From assembly GCF_000235605.1 (NCBI RefSeq), contig NC_016584.1:3568001-3632000 (forward strand): a DNA stretch of 64,000 nucleotides. The letters are read 5' to 3'. This stretch comes from Desulfosporosinus orientis DSM 765. Its GTDB lineage: Bacteria; Bacillota; Desulfitobacteriia; Desulfitobacteriales; Desulfitobacteriaceae. Positions 8,496-19,117 of the stretch are shown here, piece by piece. The number at the start of each line of letters is the position of its first letter. Position 1 is the stretch's first letter. The notes beneath the pieces were generated by a model. The model worked only from the letters and a program-made list of their open reading frames with translations, did not search any database and was not told the origin of the DNA. The position numbers were made by a program, and so were the translations under genes.

Positions 8496-9723
8496 GAGAA
8501 TGATTAAAATAGTTACTTTGACAGTTCAATTGGTAAATTCCTTCTTCCTGCCAATTTGCAGGCAGTGTCCAAATGGGAAACTTTTCTTCATCGTTCAGCC
8601 AACAATAACAACGCCGAAGCTCCTCCTCTTTGCTAAGAGTAGTAAGCCAATGTACACGGCCATCCCAGGCTAAAGGATTGCCATGGTTATCTTTAGCGCC
8701 AACTAATAGCATGCTTCCTTCTAATACAGATGCTAATAAAATGCTTCGTGCAGCACGCAGGAGCGGCTTTTCAAAAATTGGGCATACGACACTAAGCTGG
8801 CCATTTCCTTGGAAAAAGAACCATTCTTCCAATTCGCTCACACAGTTTTCTCCACGATCTTTTGGCAGCCATGGCCAAGCCCATGGGCTTCCCCAAATCA
8901 GGTTGATGGCACCTGCTCCTTGATGAAGTAATAACTCAAGATGGTCATAAGGACGAAGTTTACCTTCTTGCTCTAAAGATTCCAGATAATCGAGGACTTC
9001 CAGAACTGCACTGCAAAAATCTGAATTTAACGAACCGGATGAATCAACCCAGCCTTGCTTATGCCATTTCAGGGTTAATTCTCTTATCTTAAGCCACTTT
9101 ACTTTTGTATTTAGCTCAAATTTTTTACCTTTGCGCCTAACTTCTGCAACTTCAAAATTGCCCCAGAGAAAATTAATAGTTTGATTTTTGATAATGGTAC
9201 GAACTTGACGACTTGATAATTGATGAAAAAAATCATTGACAGTTACAAGTTGCTGCCTTGCCACAGGGTTCAAACCTTTTCCCCAACGTTTCCAGTCCGG
9301 ACGTTCTTCCCCTAAAGTGTAGCGCGGTCGTTTAAGTTGTTGTCTGTCAGGAATCGGATAAAGACTAGGCGTTAGTTTTTCACGCCAATAGACTGCTCTT
9401 GCATCAATAGTTCCACCGATTTTTGACAACCCCGTTAAAAAAGAGGGGGTAAAATCTGGTGCAACATAATAAATTACAGTCTTAGCGCCATTGCTGAGCC
9501 TGTGTCCCCATAACAAACCCGCTAAAAGAAATTCCTCTTCACGATTTATTGATAAGGCAGCAATTATTCCCACTCGTAAAGTGGTCTCCCCCCCCATAAA
9601 ATAAGCATATTGAGGTGGAAGACGACTTGATTTTTTTTTGTCTTCAGGATACTCCTTCCATCTATTAACAATAAAAACATCTGGATGAGTTTCCCAGATT
9701 TCGTTCCAGGTAATACTCAACAA
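8458..9723 (-). CDS. Hypothetical protein, 421 aa
   Basis: I do not recognise this family. The start is TTG 9723 with GGGAGGG just before it. The protein is soluble-looking and Trp-rich, with no signal peptide or clear membrane helix. Segments include LRVGIIAALSINREEEFLLAGLLWGHRLSNGAKTVIYYVAPDF and LRAARSILLASVLEGSMLLVGAKDN. The tail overlaps the histidine kinase gene tail-to-tail. Codon use and start signals are normal, so it is a real gene. Confidence 0.75.
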   Translation of the reverse strand: MLSITWNEIWETHPDVFIVNRWKEYPEDKKKSSRLPPQYAYFMGGETTLRVGIIAALSINREEEFLLAGLLWGHRLSNGAKTVIYYVAPDFTPSFLTGLSKIGGTIDARAVYWREKLTPSLYPIPDRQQLKRPRYTLGEERPDWKRWGKGLNPVARQQLVTVNDFFHQLSSRQVRTIIKNQTINFLWGNFEVAEVRRKGKKFELNTKVKWLKIRELTLKWHKQGWVDSSGSLNSDFCSAVLEVLDYLESLEQEGKLRPYDHLELLLHQGAGAINLIWGSPWAWPWLPKDRGENCVSELEEWFFFQGNGQLSVVCPIFEKPLLRAARSILLASVLEGSMLLVGAKDNHGNPLAWDGRVHWLTTLSKEEELRRCYCWLNDEEKFPIWTLPANWQEEGIYQLNCQSNYFNHSLMQKDYLSNSLD

Positions 9724-9833
9724 TGACCCTCCCTTAGCGTTTCTCCATATGGATGTTTACGCGCTAAGTATAAAGATCATGACACTTTATCCACCAAATA
9801 TCTTATTTTACTTGGCATTGCCAATATTCAATA

Positions 9834-10904
9834 TCATAAACCACCTTGCCAACTGCGAACCAGCCGTAAGGTCTCCTCAATCGGCAAAGCATAACGAATA
9901 TGCCCGTCTCTCCCTTCCATTGTCTGAGCTAAAAACATGGAGTTCCAAATACTTTCTGCCGTTGCTTCCGTCACAGCTCGAAAAAACTCATCCAAATCCC
10001 AATCTGACAAATAGTTGTTCTTAGTTCCGCTATAAGTGCTGACTATAAGGCAGAAGTCTCCGCTTCCGGTCATAGAAACGGAACCTGTGCGCCCCATTCC
10101 TAATTCGGCTCGGCATGCAAGTTGGGTTAATTGCCAACGTGATAAAGGGGCATTCGTTATTCCGACAAGAATCAGAGAACCCGGTATGTATCCTAACTGT
10201 TGTGGTAATAACTGGCCAATGGGTACACCAGATAATTGAAAATCTTCCAGCAGCCCAAAGTTCGCCAAAGCCAGCATTCCCAATACATAACTAACGCCGC
10301 TTTTAGTTTGAACAATGCGAGAAGAGCTTCCTACTCCTCCTTTCATTTGAAAGCAGGACATTCCCACTCCCGCACCCACATTGCCCTGTTGAATTGGACC
10401 CACTGCAGCACGCTGTATAGCCAAGATGGCATCCCAAGGCTTAACATGGCGGCCTCTTATATCATTCAGGTAAGAATCATCGCACTCCATGACCACAATG
10501 TTCGCCGTTCGAGCATCATTACCAATTTCCGGATTTTGTTGCAATAGGTATGTAATAACTCCATTGGCAACGTCATTGACACTTAAAGTATTCGTTAATA
10601 GAATCGGGGAATTTAATAGTCCCATCTCTTGAATAAAAGGAACGCCAACAGACTTTCCATAACCATTGATGACACTTATTCCTGCTGTGCAAGGTTGACG
10701 ATAAATGTTTTCGAATTGAGGTAAAATAGCTGTCACACCCGTTCTGACCGGGCCCCTGCCATTGGGCAGGAGCGGTCCGCTGCCTTGAATTAAGGAAACA
10801 TGCCCCACCCTTACTCCTGGAACATCTGTGATATCGTTGTTCTTGCCAACCGGCATTATCCCCATCCAAAGTCCTAACTCCCTTGGCGTCTTTCGTTCTT
10901 CCAT
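9834..10904 (-). CDS. P1 family (S58, DmpA-like) peptidase
   Basis: A 356-aa N-terminal-nucleophile protein of the DmpA/BapA aminopeptidase family. Family landmarks include NDITDVPGVRVGH near the start, VRTGVTAILP, and GGVGSSSRI around residues 195-205, where self-cleavage would create the nucleophile serine. I chose ATG 10904 because GGAGGG lies 7 nt upstream; the TTG three bases earlier is too close to that site. The substrate may be a small peptide or beta-peptide; no context narrows it. The TetR gene upstream on the same strand may regulate it. Confidence 0.85.
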   Translation of the reverse strand: MEERKTPRELGLWMGIMPVGKNNDITDVPGVRVGHVSLIQGSGPLLPNGRGPVRTGVTAILPQFENIYRQPCTAGISVINGYGKSVGVPFIQEMGLLNSPILLTNTLSVNDVANGVITYLLQQNPEIGNDARTANIVVMECDDSYLNDIRGRHVKPWDAILAIQRAAVGPIQQGNVGAGVGMSCFQMKGGVGSSSRIVQTKSGVSYVLGMLALANFGLLEDFQLSGVPIGQLLPQQLGYIPGSLILVGITNAPLSRWQLTQLACRAELGMGRTGSVSMTGSGDFCLIVSTYSGTKNNYLSDWDLDEFFRAVTEATAESIWNSMFLAQTMEGRDGHIRYALPIEETLRLVRSWQGGL

Positions 10905-10958
10905 CAAAAATCCCTCCGTTGTACTCTATGGCATACAACGAAGGGATATGAATAAGTA

Positions 10959-11540
10959 TCAAGCCTCTTGCTTCTTTTCTGAGAGTCCGTCCCAAAAGAC
11001 TGAGAGGGCGTGACTTAACTCTTGATGCAAATCCCCTGTCCCGGAAACAAACCAACGAATAAAATGCTGAATCATCATACCTTCCAAACTTTCTGCTAAA
11101 AAAGCAGGATTGAAGGAACTACTGATTTCACCATTTTCTTGACCAACCGTTATGATCGCCAGTAAACCATAATGTAAGCTCAGATCATAATCCTTTCCTT
11201 CTCGGCTTCGTACGGTAACCCAGGCTATCTCCCGATCCTTTATCATAAATTCAGCCCAGTCTTGAAGAAGATTCTCCAATCGCTGCCGAGTACATAAACT
11301 GGCTTTTTGTCTCCCTGTTCGGGCAATATCTTGCCAGGACCTTCTTGAAAACTCCTTGACAACTGCCTCTTTTGTTCGAAAATAGTTATAAAAAGTCCCT
11401 TTGCCAACGTCTGCTTGCTGGGTAATCTGTTCTACAGATGTTGCTGAAAATCCTTGGGTACGAAATAGCTGCATAGCATTAAAGAATATTTTTTCACGGG
11501 TTTCTTTTTTCTTCCGCTCTCTCCGTGACAACTCTGCCAC
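10959..11540 (-). CDS. TetR/AcrR family regulator
   Basis: A 193-aa repressor with a typical N-terminal helix-turn-helix (SVEQITQQADVGKGTFYNYFRTKEAVV, about residues 35-60) and a helical ligand-binding C-terminal part. I chose GTG 11540 because AAAGGGGGATTGTAAA precedes it; the ATG at 11582 has no ribosome site and would add an odd Cys-rich extension. A dyad TGTTTG-CCAA-CAAACA sits at 11566-11581, suggesting autoregulation. The P1 peptidase gene follows 54 bp downstream. Confidence 0.85.
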   Translation of the reverse strand: MAELSRRERKKKETREKIFFNAMQLFRTQGFSATSVEQITQQADVGKGTFYNYFRTKEAVVKEFSRRSWQDIARTGRQKASLCTRQRLENLLQDWAEFMIKDREIAWVTVRSREGKDYDLSLHYGLLAIITVGQENGEISSSFNPAFLAESLEGMMIQHFIRWFVSGTGDLHQELSHALSVFWDGLSEKKQEA

Positions 11541-11565
11541 TTTACAATCCCCCTTTGTACAGCAG

Positions 11566-11581
11566 TGTTTGCCAACAAACA
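11566..11581. promoter_or_regulatory. Candidate TetR operator dyad
   Basis: A perfect inverted repeat with 6-bp arms TGTTTG/CAAACA around CCAA, 26 bp upstream of the tetR-type start. The position fits an autoregulatory operator; the binding protein is inferred. Confidence 0.4.
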
Positions 11582-11685
11582 TTTACTATAATTTATATTC
11601 TACAACTTCCATTTTTTTCCTTCTGCAGAAAGGGGGGATTCTATTATTTTTTATACTAATCAGAAAGTATAACTTTTGTTGCATA

Positions 11686-11822
11686 CTGCAAGATGGCTAA
11701 TACGTGCGAAGATAGTGCTGCAAGAAGGTTTAACCCGTGCGAAGACAGTGTCTTCGTCGTCTGAAGCATAAGTGCAACCAACGGATTTACCTTCGCTAAG
11801 GCTCGGCAAATCCGGGTTTTCT
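11686..11822. repeat. Structured intergenic repeat, copies of a CTGCA-box element
   Basis: Two direct units, 32 bp apart, start CTGCAAGATGG (11686) and CTGCAAGAAGG (11718). Each continues through GTGCGAAGA(T/C)AGTG. The second runs into the hairpin CGAAGAC/GTCTTCG (about 11739-11755). A further imperfect hairpin (GGATTTACC/GGCAAATCC) with a T-rich plus-strand tail ends the block. The architecture resembles copies near 23.6 and 61.1 kb. Confidence 0.5.
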
Positions 11823-12983
11823 TTATGTTCTATTGGCTTTGAGCATAGATTCATTGCCAAGTTTCCAGACGGCCAGAATCCTCCAAACTGCCCGTTCTAA
11901 TTGCTGCTCAGCTTTAACGAAGGCTTCCTCCAAGGTAACTGGCCCCTCAGAAACACTAAAACAGGTACATATGCCATGACTACTGAGAGCATCGGGGGAG
12001 CCATCCACCGACCCTGAAATTACCAGCACAGGTACATTATGGTTTTTTGCTAAGGCAGCAACCCCAACCGGTACCTTACCATAGGCTGTCTGAAAGTCCG
12101 TTCTTCCTTCACCTGTTAAAACTAAATCTGCTGTTTTTATTTTAGCTTCCGCATTTGCAACCTCTAAAACAATTTCTGAACCCGGCCGCAGTTGTGCTCC
12201 TAAAAAACCAACACTTCCTGCCCCAAGTCCTCCGGCAGCACCTCCGCCGGGCAATTCCAAAAGATTTATACCTGCAATGCTGCTCAGTTGTTCCCCAAAA
12301 TTCTTTAACGCTTTATCTAAATATCGAATATCTTCAGAGTTTGCTCCTTTTTGAGGCCCATACACTGCACTGGCGCCCATAGGGCCGCACAGAGGATTTT
12401 GAACATCACAGGCGACCTCAATCTTCACCTCAGAGAGCCGTGGATTGATCTTCGACATGTCAATTTCAGCGAGATCCCTAAGAGCCGCTCCTCCCGGGGA
12501 CAGCTCTTTCCCATGCTTATCCAGTAACCTTACTCCTAAAGCAGCGGCTAAGCCGGCTCCTCCGTCATTAGTGGCACTACCTCCGATGCCGAGAAGAATT
12601 TTCTTAACCCCTCGTTCCAGTGCATCTTTAATGATTAAACCAGTACCATAAGTGGAAGTAAGGCGAGGATTCTTTTCTGCTTCAGATAGAAGGGTTAAAC
12701 CGGAAGCAGCTGCCATCTCAATAATGGCCGTGGACCCACCTTCGATAAGGCCGTAGATAGCTTCAATAGGGCGGCCAAGAGGATCTGTGACCTGAACCTT
12801 GACCTTCTCACCAGGAACTGCACTTAGTATTGCTTCCACGGTGCCTTCCCCTCCATCTGCCATGGGGATCAAATCAATCTCACAGGAAGGATAAATCTGT
12901 TGAACCCCCCTGCTCATGGCTTGAGCAACAGAAAAAGCGTTTAAACAACCCTTGAATGAATCTGGTGCAATGACAATTTTCAT
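11823..12983 (-). CDS. glxK: Glycerate 2-kinase (GlxK/GarK type)
   Basis: A 386-aa class I glycerate kinase, phosphorylating D-glycerate to 2-phosphoglycerate. The N-terminus MKIVIAPDSFKGCL, the MADGGEGT motif, GIGGSATNDGG and the ending TGEGRTDFQTAYGK-P-V are family signatures. Length is normal. It is probably cotranscribed with the small membrane protein 6 bp upstream, whose last codons overlap its ribosome site. Confidence 0.92.
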   Translation of the reverse strand: MKIVIAPDSFKGCLNAFSVAQAMSRGVQQIYPSCEIDLIPMADGGEGTVEAILSAVPGEKVKVQVTDPLGRPIEAIYGLIEGGSTAIIEMAAASGLTLLSEAEKNPRLTSTYGTGLIIKDALERGVKKILLGIGGSATNDGGAGLAAALGVRLLDKHGKELSPGGAALRDLAEIDMSKINPRLSEVKIEVACDVQNPLCGPMGASAVYGPQKGANSEDIRYLDKALKNFGEQLSSIAGINLLELPGGGAAGGLGAGSVGFLGAQLRPGSEIVLEVANAEAKIKTADLVLTGEGRTDFQTAYGKVPVGVAALAKNHNVPVLVISGSVDGSPDALSSHGICTCFSVSEGPVTLEEAFVKAEQQLERAVWRILAVWKLGNESMLKANRT

Positions 12984-12989
12984 TATTGT

Positions 12990-13325
12990 TCACTCCCTAG
13001 ATTGAGCACGATGCCCAAAGTACATTCCAACTTGAAGATAAACTATCAGACTTGCAAAATCCAATACCACGATTAACCAGCTTTCAATAGGAAATTCAAC
13101 AACATATGCCATCAAATACGAAAAAAGGTTAAAGAGAAAGGCCGCAATGTAAGCAGTACGAGGGTCCTCATATTTTCTCCGATACCCTACTAAAAAACCA
13201 AGAGGATAAAAGATGGCGAAGTTTAAAGCCAACTGATTGAGAATTCCGCTGGAATCAAAAAATCCCCCCCAAAATATTAACAATAAGCATAAAATAAGCT
13301 GATAGCGCCAGAAAGCGAAATTCAT
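12990..13325 (-). CDS. Small integral membrane protein
   Basis: A 111-aa protein with about four hydrophobic helices (QLILCLLLIFWGGF, LALNFAIFYPLGFLVGY, AYIAAFLFNLFSYLMAYVV, LIVVLDFASLIVYLQVGMYF). I chose ATG 13325 because AGGGAGG lies 5 nt upstream; an ATG seven codons earlier has no such site. It ends 6 bp before glxK, so the two form an operon. Function unknown. Confidence 0.7.
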   Translation of the reverse strand: MNFAFWRYQLILCLLLIFWGGFFDSSGILNQLALNFAIFYPLGFLVGYRRKYEDPRTAYIAAFLFNLFSYLMAYVVEFPIESWLIVVLDFASLIVYLQVGMYFGHRAQSRE

Positions 13326-13470
13326 GCGTACCTCCCTAATCTGCATAAAACGTTGTCTTATGCTAAAAGTTTCAGGCTTAGGCGCTCAGTGAAGTGCTAA
13401 CCCCATATTAAGTGAGGAGAGAGTTATACTCCCTCCCCATCATCAAAAGCAATCTTTGATTGTCATCTTA

Positions 13471-14997
<1,527 letters not shown>

Positions 14998-15096
14998 TCA
15001 TAAGTTATTTTTTCTGCTAAGTATTAAAAAAATGGATATTCTAACTTGTCAATAAGCGCTAAGCCTTTTATGATAAGAAAATGGAGGGAGGCTAAC

Positions 15097-15597
15097 ATGT
15101 TCTATCGAGCACACCAATTTTATCGGGCTATTTTTTCAAGCATCATGCCTTCTGATCTTCGTTGGGCAGTAAATCACCTGCCTCCTCAGGCAGCTGAACT
15201 CTTTCTTAAACAATCTCGGCCTGAGCAACGGCACGCTATTGATGTGGCAAGAAGTATCGCTAAGATTAACCACCACTTACCACTTAGTGAGTTTCATAAT
15301 CTTATGATTGCCGCGCTCCTTCATGACTGCGGAAAATCCATGGTCTCGATTCGCCTCTGGGAACGAGTCTATGTTGTTTTAATACAGAAAGCCCCTCGCT
15401 CTCTCTGTTTCTGCCTGGAAAAAGGAAACTCTATTTTTTCCCTCCCCTTAAAAATAAATACCAGGCACGCCCTTTGGGGCGCTCACCTGGCAGAAAGAGC
15501 AGGTTTAAATTCGGAAATTTGCCTCTTGATTCGTGAACATCATAATCCATCTTCAAAGTTAGGATTTATCTTGGAACAAGCCGATAACACCCACTAA
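15097..15597 (+). CDS. HD-domain protein
   Basis: A 166-aa HD-superfamily protein, probably a metal-dependent phosphohydrolase. Metal-binding residues are visible as RHAIDVARSI, ALLHDCGKS (HD pair) and LIREHHNPSS. ATG 15097 follows GGAGGGAGGCTAAC. It is shorter than HD-GYP or RelA-type proteins; the substrate is unknown. Confidence 0.75.
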   Translation: MFYRAHQFYRAIFSSIMPSDLRWAVNHLPPQAAELFLKQSRPEQRHAIDVARSIAKINHHLPLSEFHNLMIAALLHDCGKSMVSIRLWERVYVVLIQKAPRSLCFCLEKGNSIFSLPLKINTRHALWGAHLAERAGLNSEICLLIREHHNPSSKLGFILEQADNTH

Positions 15598-15609
15598 CTG
15601 AAACCAAGG

Positions 15610-15864
15610 CTACTGGGATTCCATTTTATCTTGAAGTTCCACGAGTTCCTTGTTTTTAGAGAAAATCCATTTGGCAAAACGTTTGTTATCTCGCTGCAAG
15701 CGAATATTTTCCCTTTCAAGGTGACGAACTAATGCCACTTTTTCTCGTTCAACTTTCTCTAATAAATTCATGAGTACTCGACGACTGACTCTTAAATGCT
15801 CTACTCGTTGTTCAAGTTCCCCTACCCGTGCTCTAAGCAGCTTTATTTCATCTGTTGAATCCAA
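15610..15864 (-). CDS. Small coiled-coil protein
   Basis: An 84-aa, highly charged protein predicted as one long coiled coil (LLRARVGELEQRVEHLRVSRRVL...LERENIRLQRDNKRF). The start is TTG 15864 with GGGGAGG 8 nt upstream. It is convergent with the HD gene. Function unknown. Confidence 0.65.
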   Translation of the reverse strand: MDSTDEIKLLRARVGELEQRVEHLRVSRRVLMNLLEKVEREKVALVRHLERENIRLQRDNKRFAKWIFSKNKELVELQDKMESQ

Positions 15865-15967
15865 TCTTTACGCCTCCCCGGCTCTTCGATAGTTATAGTC
15901 TATGCCGGAAAAACGCATTTTAAACCATTTGCTTATCAAGACCTGCCAAATCAAGTTGAAATTATAT

Positions 15968-16810
15968 TTAACCTCGATGAGCTAATTTCTTAATTTGCTG
16001 AAGAACACTGAGAGAAACTCCCCAGTGACCAAGTTCTACTCCCGGTTTGCGGGCTTCTCCGTGAAAATCTGATCCTCCGGTCATAAGCAGTTTGTATTTT
16101 TGAGCAATAGCTCGATACAAAACTTCATCCTCAAGACTATGCTTAGAATGAGAAACTTCAATTCCTTGCAGACCAATCCTAACCCAGCCTGGAATTTTTT
16201 CTTCAAGCTGCTCCATCCCTGGATGAGCCAGTACCGGTATGCCCCGTGCATTTCTTATGACCTCGATGCCTTCTTCAGGAGTTAACTTATAACTGGGAAC
16301 ATAAGCCGGTGCTCCCACTCCAATATAGCGTTCAAACCCTTCCTGGATGCTTTTAATATAGCCCCTCTCTATTAAGGCCTGGGCAATATGAGGTCGTCCA
16401 ATGGATCCGCCTTTGGCGAAGATACGAACTTCCTCTTGAGAAAGATTAATTCCTTCATTGCTTAGACGCTTGAGGATTTCCTGCATGCGCAGATCACGGG
16501 CTTCTCGAAGGTATTTTAGAGTGGCTTTTAAATGAACAGAGGAGCTGTCAAGCTCGTAGCCAAGAATGTGAACTTCTTTGCCTTGGCTATTGGTATTAAG
16601 TTCGATCCCTTTAAGAATTTTGACATTATATAGCCTTCCAGCATCGTCAGCTTCTTTCCACCCTTCTATGGTATCGTGGTCTGTAATACCAATGCCTCTT
16701 AAGCCTTTCTGTGAGGCTAGACAGACAAGTTCCTTAGGTGACAATAATCCGTCCGATGCCGTTGTATGACAATGTAAATCCGCCTCATATAGGGTAACTG
16801 CTGGTGTCAC
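15968..16810 (-). CDS. PHP-domain phosphoesterase
   Basis: A 280-aa PHP protein. Metal ligands are visible as DLHCHTTASDG, GITDHDT, LKGIELNT, VLAHPG, EVSHSKH and GGSDFHG. Relatives (YciV/RNase AM type) remove nucleotides or phosphates from short RNA or 3',5'-bisphosphonucleotides; the exact substrate is inferred from the family. The start is GTG 16810 behind GAGG. The dipeptidase gene is just upstream on the same strand (34 bp). Confidence 0.85.
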   Translation of the reverse strand: MTPAVTLYEADLHCHTTASDGLLSPKELVCLASQKGLRGIGITDHDTIEGWKEADDAGRLYNVKILKGIELNTNSQGKEVHILGYELDSSSVHLKATLKYLREARDLRMQEILKRLSNEGINLSQEEVRIFAKGGSIGRPHIAQALIERGYIKSIQEGFERYIGVGAPAYVPSYKLTPEEGIEVIRNARGIPVLAHPGMEQLEEKIPGWVRIGLQGIEVSHSKHSLEDEVLYRAIAQKYKLLMTGGSDFHGEARKPGVELGHWGVSLSVLQQIKKLAHRG

Positions 16811-16844
16811 ATTTTAAACCTCGTTTCTGCAGATAGATCTCCTA

Positions 16845-17795
16845 CTATTTTAACACCTTTGACAATAAACGCATAAAATTGCCGCTGCAAATCTTATCAA
16901 CCTCTTGAGTACTAAACCCTGCCTTGAGCAACTCATCAACTAAACTTCCAAAATCTCCAACATGTTCAAGTCCTTTAGGCACTTCAGTAATCCCATCAAA
17001 ATCCGATCCTAAACTAACGGTTTCCACTCCTGCAACCTCCGCAATATGGCAAATATGGCGAACCACATCCTTTAGCTCTGCCTGACCTGTCTGAGTTAAA
17101 AAACTGGGATAGAAGTTGACTCCCACTACACCCCCATGCTTTGAAAGTGCTCTAAGTTGTTGGTCTGTCAGATTGCGAGGATGATCACATAAGGCTTTAG
17201 CACAAGAATGAGTCGCTGCAATAGGGTCTTGAGACAACTCCAAGACATGCCAAAAGCCTGCCTCATTAAGATGGGAGACATCTATCAGCATTCCCAATTC
17301 GTTCATACGCAAAATAACTTGTTGGCCTAAATTGGTTAACCGGCTTTGAGTCTTCTCTCCTACCCCATCAGCTAAGGCGTTGCGTTGATTCCAGGTTATT
17401 CCTAAAGCTCTGACCCCTAAGTGATAAATAGTATCCAGCATAAAAAGTTGATCTCCTAAAATTTCTCCACCCTCTACACTCAATATAATCCCAATCCGGG
17501 ATGGGTCAGGAATTCCCCTAAGATCCTCTTTCTCCAACACTTGGAATACTTGATCCCCATGACCGGCAATGAAACGCCGAGCTCCATCAATCAATTCCAA
17601 CCCCCGCTGTGTCGCTAAGGATGGTTTATACCTGGTCTCAATAAAAGCTGCCAAAAACTGAAGGGCCACTCCAGCAGATCTGGCGCGGGAAGTATCCCAG
17701 TGTCCTCCTTCTGAGGGGGCCAGCAGCGTCCTTTTTCCATTGACAAAATCAAGGAGACTATCACAATGACCATCAATAATCGAAAACTCACTCAT
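16845..17795 (-). CDS. Membrane dipeptidase family (M19) protein
   Basis: A 316-aa renal-dipeptidase-type zinc peptidase that cleaves dipeptides. Metal-binding motifs are DGHCDSLLD, LSVEGGE, DVSHLN, THSCAKALCDHPRN and LGSDFDG. I chose ATG 17795 (MSEFSII), with GGGGAAAGAGTTAT before it; the frame upstream to 17876 runs through a palindromic control region. No signal peptide is seen, so it is cytoplasmic. It is the first gene of a likely pair with the PHP gene. Confidence 0.9.
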   Translation of the reverse strand: MSEFSIIDGHCDSLLDFVNGKRTLLAPSEGGHWDTSRARSAGVALQFLAAFIETRYKPSLATQRGLELIDGARRFIAGHGDQVFQVLEKEDLRGIPDPSRIGIILSVEGGEILGDQLFMLDTIYHLGVRALGITWNQRNALADGVGEKTQSRLTNLGQQVILRMNELGMLIDVSHLNEAGFWHVLELSQDPIAATHSCAKALCDHPRNLTDQQLRALSKHGGVVGVNFYPSFLTQTGQAELKDVVRHICHIAEVAGVETVSLGSDFDGITEVPKGLEHVGDFGSLVDELLKAGFSTQEVDKICSGNFMRLLSKVLK

Positions 17796-17830
17796 ATAAC
17801 TCTTTCCCCTCTCTACAATTGCCCTAATAT

Positions 17831-17846
17831 TCCCAAACGTTTGGGA
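17831..17846. promoter_or_regulatory. Perfect 16-bp palindrome upstream of the dipeptidase gene
   Basis: TCCCAAACGTTTGGGA lies 36 bp before the dipeptidase start and just after the spoVS terminator. It is in the promoter zone, has no T run, and has the symmetry of a repressor or activator site. Regulator unknown. Confidence 0.45.
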
Positions 17847-17870
17847 TTTTGAAAGGCAAATGATGATATA

Positions 17871-17909
17871 AAACACCTGTTTGCTAATTGAATTAACAAA
17901 CAGGTGCTA
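17871..17909 (-). terminator. Terminator of spoVS
   Basis: A 10-bp perfect stem CACCTGTTTG/CAAACAGGTG with a 13-nt loop, followed by TTTTAT on the minus strand, about 30 bp past the spoVS stop. Confidence 0.75.
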
Positions 17910-17936
17910 TTTCATTACCTCTTTCCCTACAGTCAC

Positions 17937-18197
17937 TTAACGGGATTGAACAATCAACTTTATAGCAGTTCTTTCTTCTCCCTCAATTAAAACATCAGTA
18001 AATGCCGGAATACAGACAAGATCTACGCCGCTTGGTGCTACAAAACCACGAGCAATGGCAACCGCCTTGACAGCTTGATTGAGTGCACCGGCGCCAATAG
18101 CTTGCAACTCAGCCCCGCCTTTTTCACGAAGTACCCCCGCAAGAGCTCCTGCAACCGCATTCGGGCTTGATTTTGCTGAGACTTTTAATACTTCCAT
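17937..18197 (-). CDS. spoVS: Stage V sporulation protein S
   Basis: An 86-aa Alba-like small protein, nearly invariant in spore formers. MEVLKVSAKSSPNAVAGALAGVLRE and the QAIGAGALNQAVKAVAIARGF segment are diagnostic. In B. subtilis it affects septum formation and coat assembly. It has the ribosome site AGGAGGATGTGTTCTA. It follows ymdB, as in B. subtilis, but has its own sigma-H-like promoter and terminator. Confidence 0.97.
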   Translation of the reverse strand: MEVLKVSAKSSPNAVAGALAGVLREKGGAELQAIGAGALNQAVKAVAIARGFVAPSGVDLVCIPAFTDVLIEGEERTAIKLIVQSR

Positions 18198-18257
18198 TAG
18201 AACACATCCTCCTGCTCGAATTGATTTACAAGTATTACCACATCTTAGAATATATGT

Positions 18258-18285
18258 ATTCGAGAGGGAGGAGACAAAATCCTCT
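18258..18285 (-). promoter_or_regulatory. Sigma-H-like promoter of spoVS
   Basis: On the minus strand AGAGGATTT, a 14-bp spacer and CGAAT match the sigma-H consensus (RWAGGAWWT...HGAAT) with one mismatch, about 60 bp upstream of the start. spoVS is sigma-H dependent in B. subtilis, which supports this reading. Confidence 0.55.
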
Positions 18286-18334
18286 ATTGGAGATAAGAAT
18301 TTTCAGATTTTATAAGTCCAGCCATATCCAAAGC

Positions 18335-19117
18335 CTAGGCTTCACTAAATAATTGAATCGCTTCTATTCTTTGGGCCTTTCCGGTCTCGTCATCAATATC
18401 TATGACAACCGCATTTAACTGGATAGGACCACTGGCTAATTCAAACTTTGCCGGCAGCTGAGTTAAGAAGCGATTAATAATGATTTCTTTTTTAACACCT
18501 AATACAGAATCTTTGGGTCCTGTCATCCCTACATCCGTTATATAGGCTGTTCCTTGATGCAGTAAACGTGCATCTGCCGTTTGAATATGTGTATGGGTGC
18601 CAATAACCGCGCTAACTTTGCCATCGAGAAACCACCCTAAAGCAACCTTTTCTGAAGTTGCCTCAGCATGAAAATCCACGATAATGATGGGGGTCTCTTG
18701 TTTGATCTGATTTATCCAACGTATTGCTCCGCTAAAGGGGTCATCCAGAGAAGGTAAGAAGACACGCCCCGAGAGATTCAGAACCCCAATCTTCTTACCC
18801 ATAGTTCGTATAAATCCATAGCCCTGACCAGGTGCTCCCACAGGATAATTGGCCGGTCGTACAAGCCTGGACTCACCATCAATAAAATTCATAATATCTC
18901 TATGATCCCAAACATGATTTCCCATAGTCAAAAATTGAATACCATAATTATAAAGCTCTTGGGCGATTTCCTTTGTCAATCCTTTTCCTGCCGCGGCATT
19001 CTCACCATTAGCTATGATAACATCAATGTTATGTTCTGTCTGAAGCGGTTTTAAAAACCGTTTAATCGCTTCTCTGCCTGGTTTTCCGACTATGTCACCA
19101 ATAAAAAGCACTCGCAT
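18335..19117 (-). CDS. ymdB: YmdB-family cyclic-nucleotide phosphodiesterase
   Basis: A 260-aa metallophosphoesterase of the TIGR00282/YmdB family. Metal and active-site motifs are FIGDIVGKPG, NGENAAAGKGL, GNHVWDH, DFHAEATSEK and GTHTHIQTAD. B. subtilis YmdB hydrolyses 2',3'-cyclic nucleotides and influences biofilm and motility choice. The ribosome site GGGGG precedes ATG. The order rny-ymdB-spoVS is the conserved Firmicute order, here with one extra gene between rny and ymdB. Confidence 0.95.
   Translation of the reverse strand: MRVLFIGDIVGKPGREAIKRFLKPLQTEHNIDVIIANGENAAAGKGLTKEIAQELYNYGIQFLTMGNHVWDHRDIMNFIDGESRLVRPANYPVGAPGQGYGFIRTMGKKIGVLNLSGRVFLPSLDDPFSGAIRWINQIKQETPIIIVDFHAEATSEKVALGWFLDGKVSAVIGTHTHIQTADARLLHQGTAYITDVGMTGPKDSVLGVKKEIIINRFLTQLPAKFELASGPIQLNAVVIDIDDETGKAQRIEAIQLFSEA

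Noticed and set aside
13400..13450. Terminator hairpin after guaB
   Set aside because: A near-palindrome GGAGAGAG/CTCCCTCC is present but has a mismatch and no T run, so it was not listed.
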